Positions 16,983-27,515 are shown, numbered from the stretch's first letter. The stretch is 47,527 nucleotides of DNA from Actinomycetota bacterium (GCA_028718945.1 JAQUKT010000005.1:1-47527), one strand, 5' to 3'. Numbers and translations: made by a program. The notes: generated from the sequence alone by a model not told the origin.

Positions 16983-18575
16983 ATGGAGGAGATGAACAAA
17001 TCAAAATCAGCAGTGCCGGAATTTGGCGAGCGCTTTGACGCGGTAATAGTTGGAGCAGGGATAGGCGGCCTTACATGCGGTGCTCTTCTTGCGAAGAATG
17101 GTTATAAGGTGCTGATCATCGAAAGACATGAAAAGCCTGGCGGCTTCGTTTCTCATTATGAGAGGAAGGGATTTCTTTTTCAGATTCCACATCTCATATC
17201 CGGCTGTGGAGATGGCGGTGAACTCAGGAGAGTTTTTGACTACCTCGAGATGAAACAGGGTTTCGTAAGGGTCGAGCCATACCAGTGCTACATTTACCCG
17301 GAGCACGAAATAATTGTTCCAAGCGATATGGAGGCGTATAAGGAAAAATTAAAGGAGCAATTCCAGCCGCAAACGCGGGAAATAAACAGGTTTTTCGACG
17401 CAGTCAGGAAAGTCAACCAGGGGCTTAGGACAAACCTTTTGCGCAGACCTTTTGGAGCAGCACTCGCCTTGAAGCTATTAGCATTTCCCTTCATTCATCC
17501 GAGATCGGCTCTTGAAGTCATGAGAACAAGGAATACTCTCGAGAACTTCCTTTCGCGTTATATCAATGACGATAAACTGAGGACGGTTCTTTCCACCCCC
17601 TGGCCATGGCTTGGCTCTCCCCCCTGGGAGGCCTCAGCACTCCGCATGATAACTATGATGAACGCTTTCTCCCAAGGCGCCTTCATACCGGAGGGTGGCT
17701 TTGCCAGTCTCGCTGACGAATTAGTGAAAGTATTCACAGGCCACGGGGGAAGTCTACTGTTCAACCACGAAGTTACAAGCATAAACGCCGAGGGGGGCTC
17801 GGTGAGTGAAGTGGAGACTCACCCGAGAGCGAAGTTCAAAACACCGATAGTGGTGAGCGATTCGGACACTAAAAGAACATTCCTAAAGCTTTCTCAAAGG
17901 GAAAATTTCACGGGGGCTTTTCTCGACAGGATTGACGAAATTCCCCTTTCCATCAGTGGGTTCACTATACATCTCGGCGTGAGAAAAAAGTTAAGTGAGG
18001 ATTTTTCTCGTGGAGCAATATTTTTCCAGCCCACCTATGATGAAAAGAAGATGTTTGAAAATGTATCAAAACTCGACGAGTATCCGGACCCGCACATGCT
18101 AAAGTGGTTCATTTTCGCTCCCTCAATGTACGAACCAGGCCTTGCCCCCGAGGGAAAGACATGCCTTGATGTGGTAGTCCCCGGCACTCCTTATAATTTC
18201 ATGAAAAGATGGGGAGTGGAATCCGGCGGAAAGCGTGGAGAAAAATATAGGGAGGTAAAGGAAAGATACGCCGAACGAGTCATCGAATCATTGAAGGTTG
18301 CTTTCCCACAACTCGTAAGCGATGTCGAGGCATACGATGCTTCAACTCCAATTACCTTCGAGCGCCATACAATGGCTCTCGACGGATGCTGGTTCGACAG
18401 TGCCTCAACCCCCCGCGCTTACCTGTTGAGAAGACACGGTCCAGCAACTCCCCTCAAGGGCCTTTATCTCACCGGCTCTAAATCTGCTCTCGGCGGCGGG
18501 ATACACCCTTCCATCATGAGCGGAGTCTTGGCCGCCGATTCGATCATGAAAGGGGAACTATCTGACTTGCTATAA
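16983..18575 (+). CDS. FAD-dependent phytoene desaturase/CrtISO-like oxidoreductase
   Basis: FDAVIVGAGIGGLTCGALLAKNGYKVLIIERHEKPGG; C-terminal LYLTGSKSALGGGIHPSIMSGVLAAD. Confidence 0.85.
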   Translation: MEEMNKSKSAVPEFGERFDAVIVGAGIGGLTCGALLAKNGYKVLIIERHEKPGGFVSHYERKGFLFQIPHLISGCGDGGELRRVFDYLEMKQGFVRVEPYQCYIYPEHEIIVPSDMEAYKEKLKEQFQPQTREINRFFDAVRKVNQGLRTNLLRRPFGAALALKLLAFPFIHPRSALEVMRTRNTLENFLSRYINDDKLRTVLSTPWPWLGSPPWEASALRMITMMNAFSQGAFIPEGGFASLADELVKVFTGHGGSLLFNHEVTSINAEGGSVSEVETHPRAKFKTPIVVSDSDTKRTFLKLSQRENFTGAFLDRIDEIPLSISGFTIHLGVRKKLSEDFSRGAIFFQPTYDEKKMFENVSKLDEYPDPHMLKWFIFAPSMYEPGLAPEGKTCLDVVVPGTPYNFMKRWGVESGGKRGEKYREVKERYAERVIESLKVAFPQLVSDVEAYDASTPITFERHTMALDGCWFDSASTPRAYLLRRHGPATPLKGLYLTGSKSALGGGIHPSIMSGVLAADSIMKGELSDLL

Positions 18576-18588
18576 GTCACCCGACCGG

Positions 18589-19191
18589 CTACAAACTATT
18601 GGATATTCCAGTTGGAGGCGGACGGCGGTATATACGCTTCCTGATTCCTGAAATAGAAACTTTCTCCACAAGCGAAAGTGAAAACACCAATAGAAGAGCA
18701 AGTCCAACAGGCGCAACTATGAGGGAAACATAGCCCCTTCCGGTCTCGAGGAACGAGAAGAAACTTCCCATACCACGGATTCTAAGAGCAACTTTCCCGA
18801 GTACTTCGTCAGAGGAGGTTTTTTGAGAATCCGCTTTGGGTTCGCTATCTCCCTTGGTTGTCAAAACCCCCGTTGAGCCCCTCTTCTCCATTCCAATAAC
18901 TCTGTGAATCAATATCTTCATGTCTTTACCATGCTCAATGAATACCACAACGTCCCCCACCTCGATTTGATTCGGTTCAACCTCTCTGATAATAATTGCA
19001 TCCCCCTTACTTATCTGCGGGGACATGGAGTTCGAAAAAACAAAATTGAATGGCTTGAAAATTGCCTGAAATATGACCAAAAAACTGCATGAAATCGCAA
19101 GAATAACAAGAGCGAACGATATCCAGCGAAGCGTTACTATCAAAATTTTCGACGCGCGCCCATCAATCAAAAACAGCCCTTTCCTGCCCAC
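18589..19191 (-). CDS. S26 signal peptidase I, ER/SipW-like (Ser/His) type
   Basis: SNSMSPQISKGDAIIIRE, VGDVVVFIEHGKDMKILIHRVIGME, two TM segments. Confidence 0.78.
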   Translation of the reverse strand: MGRKGLFLIDGRASKILIVTLRWISFALVILAISCSFLVIFQAIFKPFNFVFSNSMSPQISKGDAIIIREVEPNQIEVGDVVVFIEHGKDMKILIHRVIGMEKRGSTGVLTTKGDSEPKADSQKTSSDEVLGKVALRIRGMGSFFSFLETGRGYVSLIVAPVGLALLLVFSLSLVEKVSISGIRKRIYRRPPPTGISNSL

Positions 19192-19258
19192 GCTCTCGTA
19201 TGCGCCGCTGCCCTTTCAAGCGCACATGGAAAGACCTGTTTCCTTCCATGGCGCAAAA

Positions 19259-20206
19259 TCATGACATGCGAGCAAAGAGCATTCCATCCTCACAGAACCT
19301 CGTGATTACGCCATCGTTTTCAAGTTTTATGAGGTGGCTATCTACAATCTGTAACCCCGGGAACATCTTGGAATCCTCCACCGGAAACAGCCTGTCAACC
19401 AGTTCAAGAATTGAACGAGGGCTCTCTTTGAGGGCCTCAATGATCCTTGATTCACGCCCCAGGATTTTGCCCCTGGTTTTCTCTATTGCTTCTGATACTC
19501 TTTTTGTCTCCTTTCCATGCGAAGGAAAGACAAGCCGAACATCCAGGTAATCAATCTTGGCAAGGCTTTCAAGGAATCCAGCCGCGCCTCCCGCAGATGG
19601 GCAGTACCAGGCAACAACTGATCCGAGCACATCACCGCTTATGAGGATTCCTTCTTCCTTTTCGTAAAGGGATATATGCCCAGGCGCATGCCCAGGCGTG
19701 TGAATGACCTCAAAAATCCTTCCGGCAAGTTCGAGTTCATCTCCGTCAACGACGGTTTTGCTCACCTTTGCCGTCCCCATCGGACAGAGAAATCCGAAAT
19801 ACTCGATTGCGTCAATCTGTGATGGAGATACTCCCGGCAATCTATCCATGTAGTATTTGTCAACGTATCCAATGTCGATGCTCCTGTTCAGGAGAGAGGG
19901 ATTTTCCGCAAGCTCCTTTTCTACAGGGTGCGTGATTATCTCAGGCTGCGCTTCGGAAAGAAGAAATGTCAGTGCTCCCATGTGGTCCGGGTGCGCATGG
20001 GTGAGGACAACCGTGTGAACATCGCGCGGAAGAAATCCATGCGAGGAAAGAAACTCCTTGATTCTCTCATAAGTTTCGCTTTTCCCACAGCCAACATCAA
20101 CAAGAATGGCTCCATCCTTATCCTTCAAAAGATATGAATTTGCACTGGATGGCCAGATGGGCTTTTCTGCGTAAAGCGGGTATATGTCACTTTTCACCTG
20201 AATCAC
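19259..20206 (-). CDS. MBL-fold metallo-hydrolase
   Basis: LTHAHPDHMGAL, HTPGHAPGHISLY, FPSHGKETKRV. Confidence 0.88.
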   Translation of the reverse strand: MIQVKSDIYPLYAEKPIWPSSANSYLLKDKDGAILVDVGCGKSETYERIKEFLSSHGFLPRDVHTVVLTHAHPDHMGALTFLLSEAQPEIITHPVEKELAENPSLLNRSIDIGYVDKYYMDRLPGVSPSQIDAIEYFGFLCPMGTAKVSKTVVDGDELELAGRIFEVIHTPGHAPGHISLYEKEEGILISGDVLGSVVAWYCPSAGGAAGFLESLAKIDYLDVRLVFPSHGKETKRVSEAIEKTRGKILGRESRIIEALKESPRSILELVDRLFPVEDSKMFPGLQIVDSHLIKLENDGVITRFCEDGMLFARMS

Positions 20207-20325
20207 TCCGGGCTAAAAACCTTCCGAGTTTGGCCGTCAGGGGCTCGTCACTCATAAGTGCTATTCTTTTGCACCAACAGAGTGTCGCAAAGCCGGCCTA
20301 ATTCATAAATCGCTCTATGCGAAGT

Positions 20326-20511
20326 CTATTCCTGCTTGCCCTTTTCCTCTTCCTTTTCTCCAGTTTTATCCGTCATCTCGCGAATCGAACCGAAAGTATC
20401 GGCCATTCTTTTCACTAATTTCGGAAGAAGCGAGGGAAGGAATAGAACAATCACTATCACCAAGATCAATACAAACTCAAGAGGTCCAAGCCCAAATATT
20501 GCACCTGTCAT
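20326..20511 (-). CDS. TatA-like twin-arginine translocase subunit
   Basis: GLGPLEFVLILVIVIVLFLPSLLPKLVKRMADTFGSIREM followed by charged tail. Confidence 0.65.
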   Translation of the reverse strand: MTGAIFGLGPLEFVLILVIVIVLFLPSLLPKLVKRMADTFGSIREMTDKTGEKEEEKGKQE

Positions 20512-20647
20512 TTCCCCTCCAATCATAACCCAGTTCCTCAAGGCGAAACACGACTATAGGTCCCAAACCTGCGCATCGCAACTGCTTTACCATTTTGCTC
20601 CTTTTTCTTGAAGAAATTCTCAATCAAACAAAGCAGCTTGAATCAAA

Positions 20648-20938
20648 TTAAGCATTTGCATCCGGACAACGCCTTAGATACGCACTTCTGGTTGGTTTGC
20701 CCAGAATTGCTCGCAGTGGGCACCACCTCAATAGACCATTGAAAAGGAAAAATGCGCCTACTCCTGCAAGAACTTTCTGTACCCTCGGATTATCACTGAA
20801 AGAACTTATGGCAGCAAGGGCCGCCGTACCGGTCATTGCCCTCAGAAACATTCCGAACCATCCGATGTTCTTCCAGAAAAAATGCCACTCAGCCTTTTTT
20901 TCTTTTCGCAAATCTCTCGACTCCCTTAAAACCTCCAA
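20648..20938 (-). CDS. Small membrane protein (hypothetical)
   Basis: ORF with hydrophobic stretches (GVGAFFLFNGLL) between mnmA and tatA-like genes, same strand. Confidence 0.4.
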   Translation of the reverse strand: MEVLRESRDLRKEKKAEWHFFWKNIGWFGMFLRAMTGTAALAAISSFSDNPRVQKVLAGVGAFFLFNGLLRWCPLRAILGKPTRSAYLRRCPDANA

Positions 20939-20950
20939 CAGATATGAATT

Positions 20951-22153
20951 CTATCGCTTCGGGTAATTCAACGCTACTCCAGCAGAAAACGAACCATACC
21001 CTGAGCCAAAGAAACTTTCGGCTTTTGAACCATTCGCAACCCTGAAGATTTGATCGCCTCTCTCATCTACCTGCATTCTGGTTGCAACTCCACCCGCAAG
21101 GAGTCTTTCCCCGGAATAGAAAACTGCTGATTGACCGGGAGCAACAGGCTCCTCAAGTGCTTCAAACTCTAAAACAGCCTTTCCCCTCGCAAGAGAAAAA
21201 AGCCTTGCCCTGACCGGTGGTTTTCTGTACCTTGTTACAACCTCGCCATCAACAGGCACTTCAGGTGGATTTTCCGAAATGTAATTCATGTCCCTCAAAA
21301 AAGCCCGTTTTACTTTCGGCAATCCCCTTTTCGATACTATGACCGAGTTCTTCTCTCGACAGATATCAACAACACGGTATGCTTCGGGAAGTCCCAGCCC
21401 CAGTCCCTTTCTCTGCCCAATTGTAAAGTGCTCAATTCCCATGTGCTTGCCAACAATTCTTCCCTCATCGTCGATAATAAGCCCCCCCGTCTTCTCCGGT
21501 ATTCGCGAAGAGACAAATCCTCCCCCTCCGACATGGCTCTCGGATTCTCTTCTCAAATCGAAGCAAAGGTCCTGGCTTTCGGGTTTCGAACTTACCGGAA
21601 GACACATTCTTCTTGCCAACTCCCTTGTCTCCTCCTTTGTGATGGCGCCAAGTGGAAAGACTATTCTATGGAGGTTCTCATAGGGAATAACCCAGAGGAA
21701 GTAAGACTGGTCTTTTGCGTGAGGCGCGCGATGAAGTTCTACGGTTCCCGTTGTGTTTCGTATTATTCTTGCGTAATGACCCGTCGCAAGTTTAGCGCCG
21801 ATTCTTTCCGCAATTGAAAGGAGCCTCTCGAATTTGACAAGCCTGTTACAAATCACGCATGGATTTGGAGTTTCGCCCGAAAGGTAACTCATCTTTGTTT
21901 GGTTGATGACCCTGTCCTCAAAGAAACCCTTCATGTTTAGAACATAAAGGGGAATCCCAATTTTTTTTGCAACTCGCCTTGCGTCGCTTATGCCACCATT
22001 TCCATATTTTTTTTCATCACCATCTCCATGGTGAAGGTCGAGGCAGATGCCCATTACCCTGTAGCCTTGTTCCTTCAAAAGCGCTGCAGCAACAGAAGAA
22101 TCAACCCCCCCTGACATTCCAACCACAACCGTGTCGGTATCTCTTCGAACCAT
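20951..22153 (-). CDS. mnmA: tRNA-specific 2-thiouridylase MnmA
   Basis: VVVGMSGGVDSSVAAALLKEQGY, TPNPCVICNRLVKF, ATGHYARI, KDQSYFLW. Confidence 0.92.
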   Translation of the reverse strand: MVRRDTDTVVVGMSGGVDSSVAAALLKEQGYRVMGICLDLHHGDGDEKKYGNGGISDARRVAKKIGIPLYVLNMKGFFEDRVINQTKMSYLSGETPNPCVICNRLVKFERLLSIAERIGAKLATGHYARIIRNTTGTVELHRAPHAKDQSYFLWVIPYENLHRIVFPLGAITKEETRELARRMCLPVSSKPESQDLCFDLRRESESHVGGGGFVSSRIPEKTGGLIIDDEGRIVGKHMGIEHFTIGQRKGLGLGLPEAYRVVDICREKNSVIVSKRGLPKVKRAFLRDMNYISENPPEVPVDGEVVTRYRKPPVRARLFSLARGKAVLEFEALEEPVAPGQSAVFYSGERLLAGGVATRMQVDERGDQIFRVANGSKAESFFGSGYGSFSAGVALNYPKR

Positions 22154-22347
22154 GATTTTTGCGCCTTCCTCCTGAATCCGCTTGAAGAAACTCCTGCTTC
22201 TTCATTCCTTTTTTATTCTAATGCGTCACGCCTGAGAGTAAAAGCTCCCATCCAGGTTACTCCGACTTTGCCAGTAAGACTTCAAAACAGTAATATTGAG
22301 CAAAATGGATCGGAAGCCGTCAAGAACACCAAGGTCAAATCAGGAAT

Positions 22348-23520
22348 ATGTCTCTTGAACCAAGTGTAATATCGTCCATTGACAAATACAAAAAGAAAGT
22401 AGTATTCGAGAAAGTGCTGCTCCTTTCACCATTCATTCTTGCTGTTATCTTAAGCATTGCACTCCTTGTAATCGCAAGAACGACCTGGAAGCCAAAGCCC
22501 CCCCTTCAGGAAATCAATGAGAGAGCTCTCGAAGAAGACTATTCCACGCAGAGTGGCGTTTCCTTCTTTAAGGTTCTTGCATTCTGCCTTGCGCCATTGG
22601 TTCTTACGGCATACGGCTCTAAGTGGTACAGAAGCGTGAAGTACTCACGTCACATGTTTTTAGCCCCTCTCGGCCAGCTTGCAAGCCAATATGACATGGA
22701 CGAATATCTCAAGTTCGAAAACGCCCTCGAATCCGTAAGCATCGCAGCGGGCAGGGAACGACCGCAGTCAACTGTTATCGAGGACCCTGCCGCTAATGCC
22801 TTTGCGTACAGGCTCAAAATGCAAGATCCAGTGGTTGTCGTTACCAGCGGGCTTCTTGAAAACAATATTCCCGTCGATGAGGCAAATGCCATAATGGCGC
22901 ATGAACTCGCACATATCTTGATCGGGGAAAACATAAGCGCTCCCAAGGCAACGGATGTCGAGTACATGCCGGGAATCCTGCTCATAGCGTTTGTCGTTAC
23001 ATCGCTAATCGCAATTGTTGTGGCGCAAAGCAGTGAGGTTTTCATGCTTGTATCCATAGTCTCGGTTTCTTTTTTTTGCGCTCTTGTGATTCTTCAAAAA
23101 TCGAGAAGGTTCATTGTAAAGGTACTCGACCTTTCCTATATGCATAATGATGAGCTTGCCGATTCAGTTGCAATCAAATTGACGCGCGACCCGGACGCCC
23201 TGGCAGGCGCAATAACAAGGATAGGGCTCGATGCGAAAAACAGGCACCGCGTTCCCGGGGGTATGGTGATGGCAAGGTACCTTTTTGTGACGCCACCCTT
23301 CATCGCAGGGGATTACTTGAGAGAAGCCACTGCAAGCGCTGAAGCCCTCCTGTCCCTTCGAAAACAGCCGCGAACCTGGCTGCTATCCTCCAAGAAAGCA
23401 AACAGGGCCTGGCTTGACATACTTGAAATGGAGAGCAGGATGACAAAAGAGAGACTTACAAATATCGAACTCATTAAGCAGGGTCACTGGAGGGCTTTGT
23501 CCGACTGGTCACGCGAATAG
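22348..23520 (+). CDS. M48-family membrane metallopeptidase
   Basis: HExxH in IMAHELAHILIGENI with flanking TM segments and NAFAY motif. Confidence 0.8.
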   Translation: MSLEPSVISSIDKYKKKVVFEKVLLLSPFILAVILSIALLVIARTTWKPKPPLQEINERALEEDYSTQSGVSFFKVLAFCLAPLVLTAYGSKWYRSVKYSRHMFLAPLGQLASQYDMDEYLKFENALESVSIAAGRERPQSTVIEDPAANAFAYRLKMQDPVVVVTSGLLENNIPVDEANAIMAHELAHILIGENISAPKATDVEYMPGILLIAFVVTSLIAIVVAQSSEVFMLVSIVSVSFFCALVILQKSRRFIVKVLDLSYMHNDELADSVAIKLTRDPDALAGAITRIGLDAKNRHRVPGGMVMARYLFVTPPFIAGDYLREATASAEALLSLRKQPRTWLLSSKKANRAWLDILEMESRMTKERLTNIELIKQGHWRALSDWSRE

Positions 23521-23881
23521 CAAGCAGGCTTGTAGCGCCTGTTAGAGGCATGTCCATCCTTAACCGAGTAGTTCTACAATACTTTCCTTAGGCGTTTCAC
23601 TCACGGGCGAATTTTATGCTTCACTAAGTTTATGTAAAACCAGACGGGGATATGGAACATCCCCTGAGCCGAACTTCGGCAAAGAAGAGTGCAAGAAGGC
23701 CTCTCCCCGCCAACCTCGCGTAGATTTGCATTAACAACTTCATTTACGAGGCGCAATCTCGCCCCAACGCCAAGAGTAAGAAGAATAATCGGATAACCTT
23801 CGTTTGTCGCAAGCACTCTCTTGACGCTATGCTTGCTTGCTACAATAATTGCAAAAACAGAGTTCTTGAAAGAAAAACATC

Positions 23882-24022
23882 ATGTCAAACAAAACTAAAG
23901 ATGTAGCAGGTAACGCAAGAGAAGGATTGATGGTTATCCTCGAGATGATGAGAAATATCTTCCATGCCGTGACTGAAACTATGATTAGCGAGCAAATGAA
24001 CTGGAAACTCGAGGAAAAATAA
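23882..24022 (+). CDS. 46-aa small ORF upstream of MMPL gene (below length cutoff of supplied track)
   Basis: ATG...TAA encoding MSNKTKDVAGNAREGLMVILEMMRNIFHAVTETMISEQMNWKLEEK, 18 bp before the next ATG. Confidence 0.4.
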   Translation: MSNKTKDVAGNAREGLMVILEMMRNIFHAVTETMISEQMNWKLEEK

Positions 24023-24040
24023 AAGGAGGGAATTGAAAAA

Positions 24041-26545
24041 ATGATCTCCAAGATATTTGGCTGGATTGGTTCTCATAGCGAGAAAAGGCCGGGAGTCGTG
24101 ATAATCATCATCCTCATCATCACAGGGCTTGCAGTAGTTGGTATCTCAAGGCTCAAGGAGGAGTACGGCTACGAGGCAATGCTTCCCAAGAACATTGAAT
24201 CCATAGAAACCATGAAAGAAGCCGATAAGATTTTCGGGGGCTTGGCGGAAGAGCAGGTTCTTGTTTCGTCGAAAAATGTCCTCCGGGCAGACCTGTTAAG
24301 GAAGGTTGCCGATTATAGACAGTTTATCGCTGATAAAAAGAGCATTTGGGGAATTTTCCTAACCGATGTGACAACCCCTCTTGATGATATGGTGTACATC
24401 GAGACACAAGCCACCCCCAACAGTTTGTCCCAGCCAAAGCAGGCGACCAATCAGATTTCCGCCTTTGCTCCTTCCCAGAGCGTCGAACAGTTAGTACCAC
24501 TCCTTGAAAAACTACGAGGCCTTTCTGATGAGGAGCTTGTTTCACAGGTTGAGAAAAACCTCGAACTTTCTCGTGAGCGCGCGCGAGCACTTGGCATTTC
24601 TTCCATGCAGCAGGGAATTTCGGAGGACAGAACCGCTCTTCTCATAAATGCGAAGGTCAAGCCCAAGCTCGAATTGAACGAGCAGATAAGGAAGGTAAGG
24701 GTCTTCGAGGCAGACACCCGGAAGTATTTCGGCGAACTTTCAGGCGCAAAGGTTTACATAACCGGGCAGTCCTCGTTAGGAAAAGACTCGAGCGATAAGA
24801 CAATGAAAGAAACAAGGAGACTCTTTGCAATCGCCTTTCTGTTCATCGTCTTTGTCTTGTTCATAACTTTCGGCAAGATCTCCGATGTGCTTCTGACACT
24901 TGCCGTAATCCTGATCTCCGTTCTATGGGTGATGGGTCTTTCTGGATGGCTTGGCTGGCCTTTCACTTATACAGGAACTGCCATAATGCCCCTGTTGCTT
25001 GGAGTCGATATCGCCTACGCCATCCATGTTCTTTCGAGATACTACGAGGAGAGAAGGAAAGGAAATGACCCGTTCAAATCGGCTCTGACATCTGTTACAA
25101 CTGTTGGTGTCGCGGTTTTCCTTACCGCCGCTACCACTGCTTTTGGTTTCGCGTCTTTCGGCATTTCAAACATGCCACCCATTCAGCAATTCGGCGCACT
25201 TTGCTTCGCGGGAGTGCTCTTTAGCTTCACCCTCGCAGTTACCTTTCTCCCGGCTTCACTGGTATTGAGGGATAGAAGGGAGAGATACCGAGCGAGGTGG
25301 GATGAAAGGTACGAGAAGCGCAAAAAAGAAACAAAGGAAACGCTCGTTGACAAAGTTCTGGTTAGGCTTGCAATAATTCCTGCGCATCACAGGGCGGCTG
25401 TCCTCATGGTAACGGCTATTATTTTGGTTGCCTGCGGGCTTTCCGTAACCCGTGTCAAAACCGAAGCAAATCTGGAGCAGATGATGCCTCAGGACATGCC
25501 ATCAATAGTTGCCATGAACAAGGTGAATAAACATTTCGGCGGCCAAGGCATAGCCTATACGCTTGTCGAGGCAAAAGGAAGAGCAACGATTCTCTCTCCC
25601 TCATCCTTGAGTGCATCGGTTCTTTCTCCCTCATCTCTGAAAGCGATTCTTGACTTTGAGAATTCAGTCGCAATGGATGGCGGGAAAACCAAAGATGGGG
25701 AGCCTTATTTCGAAAGATCAAAGATGACAAGTCTTGCCGATATTGTTCAGAAGCAGGCCGGCGGAATCCCGCAAAGCGAGCAGGAAATAATGAGAATCCT
25801 TCTGAACATGACAACCGGCATGAAATCCGAGCAGAGCAACGGGCTAATAAATCCGAAATATCCCAACATAACAATGGTAACAATGAGAACCCCGGAAGGG
25901 ACTCAAAGCGACATGGAAAATATGGCAGACACTCTCAAAGAAAAGGCAAAAGAATTCGAGCGTAAATATCCTGACCTCGATTTCAGGAATAGTGGCATTC
26001 CTGTCCTTATGAGCGATCTCTTGGGCTCAATAGTTCCTACTCAATGGAAATCAACGGTTATCGCACTTGTTCTTTGTGCCGGAATTGTAACTCTCATATT
26101 CGGCTCGCTTTTCTTCGGCATTGCCGCAACGAGTGTGGTTTTCATTGGCATAGCGCTCGAAATCGGAACGCTTGCCCTTATCGGCTGGCCTCTTGACATC
26201 ATGACTGTCATGATTTCCGCCCTTGTAATCGGGGCGGGAATAGACTTCGGGATACATGTCACTCACAGGTTCAGGGAAGAGTGGCATGAGGGAGAGGCGA
26301 ACGTCGATGAAGCGATGAGAAAAACAATCAGTAGCGTTGGCAAAGCACTCCTCGCAGCAGCCGTCACAACCGCCGGAAGCTTCGGAATAATAGCGATATC
26401 GAACATCTCGTTCATAAGGAGATTTGGAGCAGTCACAGCGCTTTCGCTCAGCTTTGCTCTGCTTGCCTCACTCCTGTTTCTCCCATCCTTGCTCGCAACC
26501 CACGCATTGCGCATCCAGAAGAAGCTAAAAGAATCCGAACCATAA
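24041..26545 (+). CDS. MMPL/RND-family transporter (two SSD-like repeats)
   Basis: 834 aa, duplicated multi-TM halves (LLLGVDIAYAIHVLSRYYEERR / LVIGAGIDFGIHVTHRFREE); RBS aaaggaggg. Confidence 0.85.
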   Translation: MISKIFGWIGSHSEKRPGVVIIIILIITGLAVVGISRLKEEYGYEAMLPKNIESIETMKEADKIFGGLAEEQVLVSSKNVLRADLLRKVADYRQFIADKKSIWGIFLTDVTTPLDDMVYIETQATPNSLSQPKQATNQISAFAPSQSVEQLVPLLEKLRGLSDEELVSQVEKNLELSRERARALGISSMQQGISEDRTALLINAKVKPKLELNEQIRKVRVFEADTRKYFGELSGAKVYITGQSSLGKDSSDKTMKETRRLFAIAFLFIVFVLFITFGKISDVLLTLAVILISVLWVMGLSGWLGWPFTYTGTAIMPLLLGVDIAYAIHVLSRYYEERRKGNDPFKSALTSVTTVGVAVFLTAATTAFGFASFGISNMPPIQQFGALCFAGVLFSFTLAVTFLPASLVLRDRRERYRARWDERYEKRKKETKETLVDKVLVRLAIIPAHHRAAVLMVTAIILVACGLSVTRVKTEANLEQMMPQDMPSIVAMNKVNKHFGGQGIAYTLVEAKGRATILSPSSLSASVLSPSSLKAILDFENSVAMDGGKTKDGEPYFERSKMTSLADIVQKQAGGIPQSEQEIMRILLNMTTGMKSEQSNGLINPKYPNITMVTMRTPEGTQSDMENMADTLKEKAKEFERKYPDLDFRNSGIPVLMSDLLGSIVPTQWKSTVIALVLCAGIVTLIFGSLFFGIAATSVVFIGIALEIGTLALIGWPLDIMTVMISALVIGAGIDFGIHVTHRFREEWHEGEANVDEAMRKTISSVGKALLAAAVTTAGSFGIIAISNISFIRRFGAVTALSLSFALLASLLFLPSLLATHALRIQKKLKESEP

Positions 26546-26717
26546 TTCGTGTCAGGCTTCTCGGCAGAAGCCAAAGCAAGAACAAATGCGAGACTGGGAA
26601 CACGAAAACGAAAGGCAATCGAACAAATGTCCAGGAACGGGAGGTTTTTTGCCTTGCAATCTATGAACTTTTCCGTTATAAATATCAAACGTTTTGTCTC
26701 CCAAGAAAGGAGGCTTC

Positions 26718-27482
26718 ATGTATTGCAAAAATTGCGGTAATCAGATTGAAGAAGGCAGTGCATTTTGTTCGAGTTGTGGCACGCCGGTTGAAGAAAGTGG
26801 AAAGTCGCCAAATCAACCGGTTGTTAGTCCGGAAGCGGAAACGCAGATTCAGGCGCCCCCTCCGGTTTACGCTGATGTGCCAAAGAAAAGTTCCGGAAAA
26901 ACTTTTGGAATAATCGCCGGGATAGCCGCGGTTGTAATCGCCGCAGTTGTGCTGTGCCTTGTATTCCTCGTTTTCAAATCTGACGACACGGGGAAAGCGA
27001 AAGAATACATGATGAATGTGGAGAAGCTTGGAGATGAACTCAGTACGGGACTGACGGACACAAGCGAAACGCTTTCCAAACTCGGCACCGACATGGAAAG
27101 CGGCCAAGTCCAGTCAAGCAGTCAGTTTGAGGCTCAAGCGGATAGAAGCCGCTCCGCTATGGAGGATTTGAAACCAGAAATAGCTGAAATAAGGGCGGAG
27201 CTCAAGAAATTTGATAACCTAAAAGGCGTTGAAGATTACAAGGAATACGCCAGTCTAAGAACGCAGGAAATTGATAGTGTAGAAGAGATGCTCGGAAGCG
27301 CGACCGAAATGCTCAACTATCTTAGTGGTGTTTTCAAGTCAATAGAATCCGGTGTTGCGATGGATGAGAACGAGATGACGAGCAAAGTTAATGGCTATTC
27401 ACAGGAAATTAAGCAAAAAAGCAGCAGGATTGAAGAACTCGACAACAAAGTCAAGAAACTCGAAAGAGAAAAGAACCTTTGA
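26718..27482 (+). CDS. Zinc-ribbon membrane protein with coiled-coil C-terminus
   Basis: MYCKNCGNQIEEGSAFCSSCG, one TM helix, coiled-coil tail; RBS aaggaggctt before 26718. Confidence 0.8.
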   Translation: MYCKNCGNQIEEGSAFCSSCGTPVEESGKSPNQPVVSPEAETQIQAPPPVYADVPKKSSGKTFGIIAGIAAVVIAAVVLCLVFLVFKSDDTGKAKEYMMNVEKLGDELSTGLTDTSETLSKLGTDMESGQVQSSSQFEAQADRSRSAMEDLKPEIAEIRAELKKFDNLKGVEDYKEYASLRTQEIDSVEEMLGSATEMLNYLSGVFKSIESGVAMDENEMTSKVNGYSQEIKQKSSRIEELDNKVKKLEREKNL

Positions 27483-27501
27483 TTAAGACCCCGACTTTAT
27501 T
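27387..27501 (+). repeat. 115-bp direct repeat flanking the island, left copy (3' end of zinc-ribbon gene)
   Basis: 113/115 match, no gaps, to 36281-36395 (offset 8894). Confidence 0.95.
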
Positions 27502-27515
27502 AGTCGTACTGGTCG

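Noticed and set aside
23601-23816. 71-aa minus-strand ORF
   Set aside because: No family, no RBS, located in a noncoding gap between two plus-strand genes.
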